A stretch of 6,315 nt of DNA from Acidobacteriaceae bacterium. GTDB taxonomy: Bacteria > Acidobacteriota > Terriglobia > Terriglobales > Acidobacteriaceae. Under the pieces are notes generated by a model, which made no database searches, was not told where the DNA came from, and was given only the letters and a program-made list of their open reading frames with translations. Below, piece after piece: positions 6,272 through 6,315 of this stretch. The first letter of the stretch is position 1; each line of letters opens with the position of its first letter. The stretch is from assembly GCA_030044455.1 (NCBI GenBank), contig JASHVU010000771.1, forward strand, positions 1-6,315, written 5' to 3'. The position numbers were made by a program, and so were the translations under genes.

Positions 6272-6315
6272 ATGAACGGAGCGCAGGAGGAATTCAAGAA
6301 GGTCCCGGGCATCAA
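6272..6315 (+). CDS. Start of a further operon gene, cut by the window edge
   Basis: ATG 6272 follows the carrier stop by 10 bases. AAGGG (6261-6265) lies 6 bases upstream, overlapping that stop codon. Only MNGAQEEFKKVPGI is visible, too little to name a product. Position and spacing suggest co-transcription with the carboxylase genes. Possible neighbours in such operons include biotin carboxylase, methylmalonyl-CoA mutase or epimerase, and a decarboxylase beta subunit, but nothing in these 14 codons distinguishes them. Confidence 0.55.
   Translation, partial: MNGAQEEFKKVPGI

Noticed and set aside
5521..6315. Long minus-strand open frame (264 codons) under the small subunit and carrier genes
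   Set aside because: It is antisense to two well-supported genes. Its translation is rich in His, Cys and Arg with no domain, as expected for the complement of GC-rich coding DNA.

Overview
The window is a GC-rich, densely coded bacterial segment with two unrelated gene groups separated by a phosphatase gene on the opposite strand. I see no rRNA, tRNA, CRISPR array, insertion sequence or long repeat. The FHA-GAF-PP2C phosphatase and the split acyl-CoA carboxylase operon would fit a soil bacterium such as an Acidobacteriota member. That placement is inference from protein style and gene order, not from a marker gene.

Left part (1-1967, + strand): a caspase-fold (clan CD) cysteine-peptidase-like protein enters from the left edge. 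A 177-residue protein follows it with a 4-base GTGA stop/start overlap. By eye, the second protein resembles the C-terminal domain of the first (a helix, a short strand region, then a conserved His...Asp...Leu...Arg...Leu helix). This suggests a protease and partner that share an interaction domain. It is the best candidate here for a poorly described system.

Middle (2069-3709, - strand): a complete FHA-GAF-SpoIIE-type PP2C phosphatase, convergent with the protease pair and divergent from the carboxylase operon. The 143-base divergent region (3710-3852) holds a weak candidate promoter for the phosphatase. On the other strand it holds a 22-codon ORF with a strong Shine-Dalgarno sequence, whose stop overlaps a possible GTG start of the carboxyltransferase.

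Right part (3853-6315, + strand): a tight operon of a biotin-dependent acyl-CoA carboxyltransferase subunit (PccB/MmdA type), a small coiled-coil protein with a tail like sodium-pump decarboxylase small subunits, a free-standing biotin carboxyl carrier protein, and the first 14 complete codons of another gene. The first three are expected to form the core of a propionyl-/methylmalonyl-CoA carboxylase, decarboxylase or transcarboxylase. No biotin carboxylase and no membrane decarboxylase beta subunit lies in the window, so which of these it is stays open.
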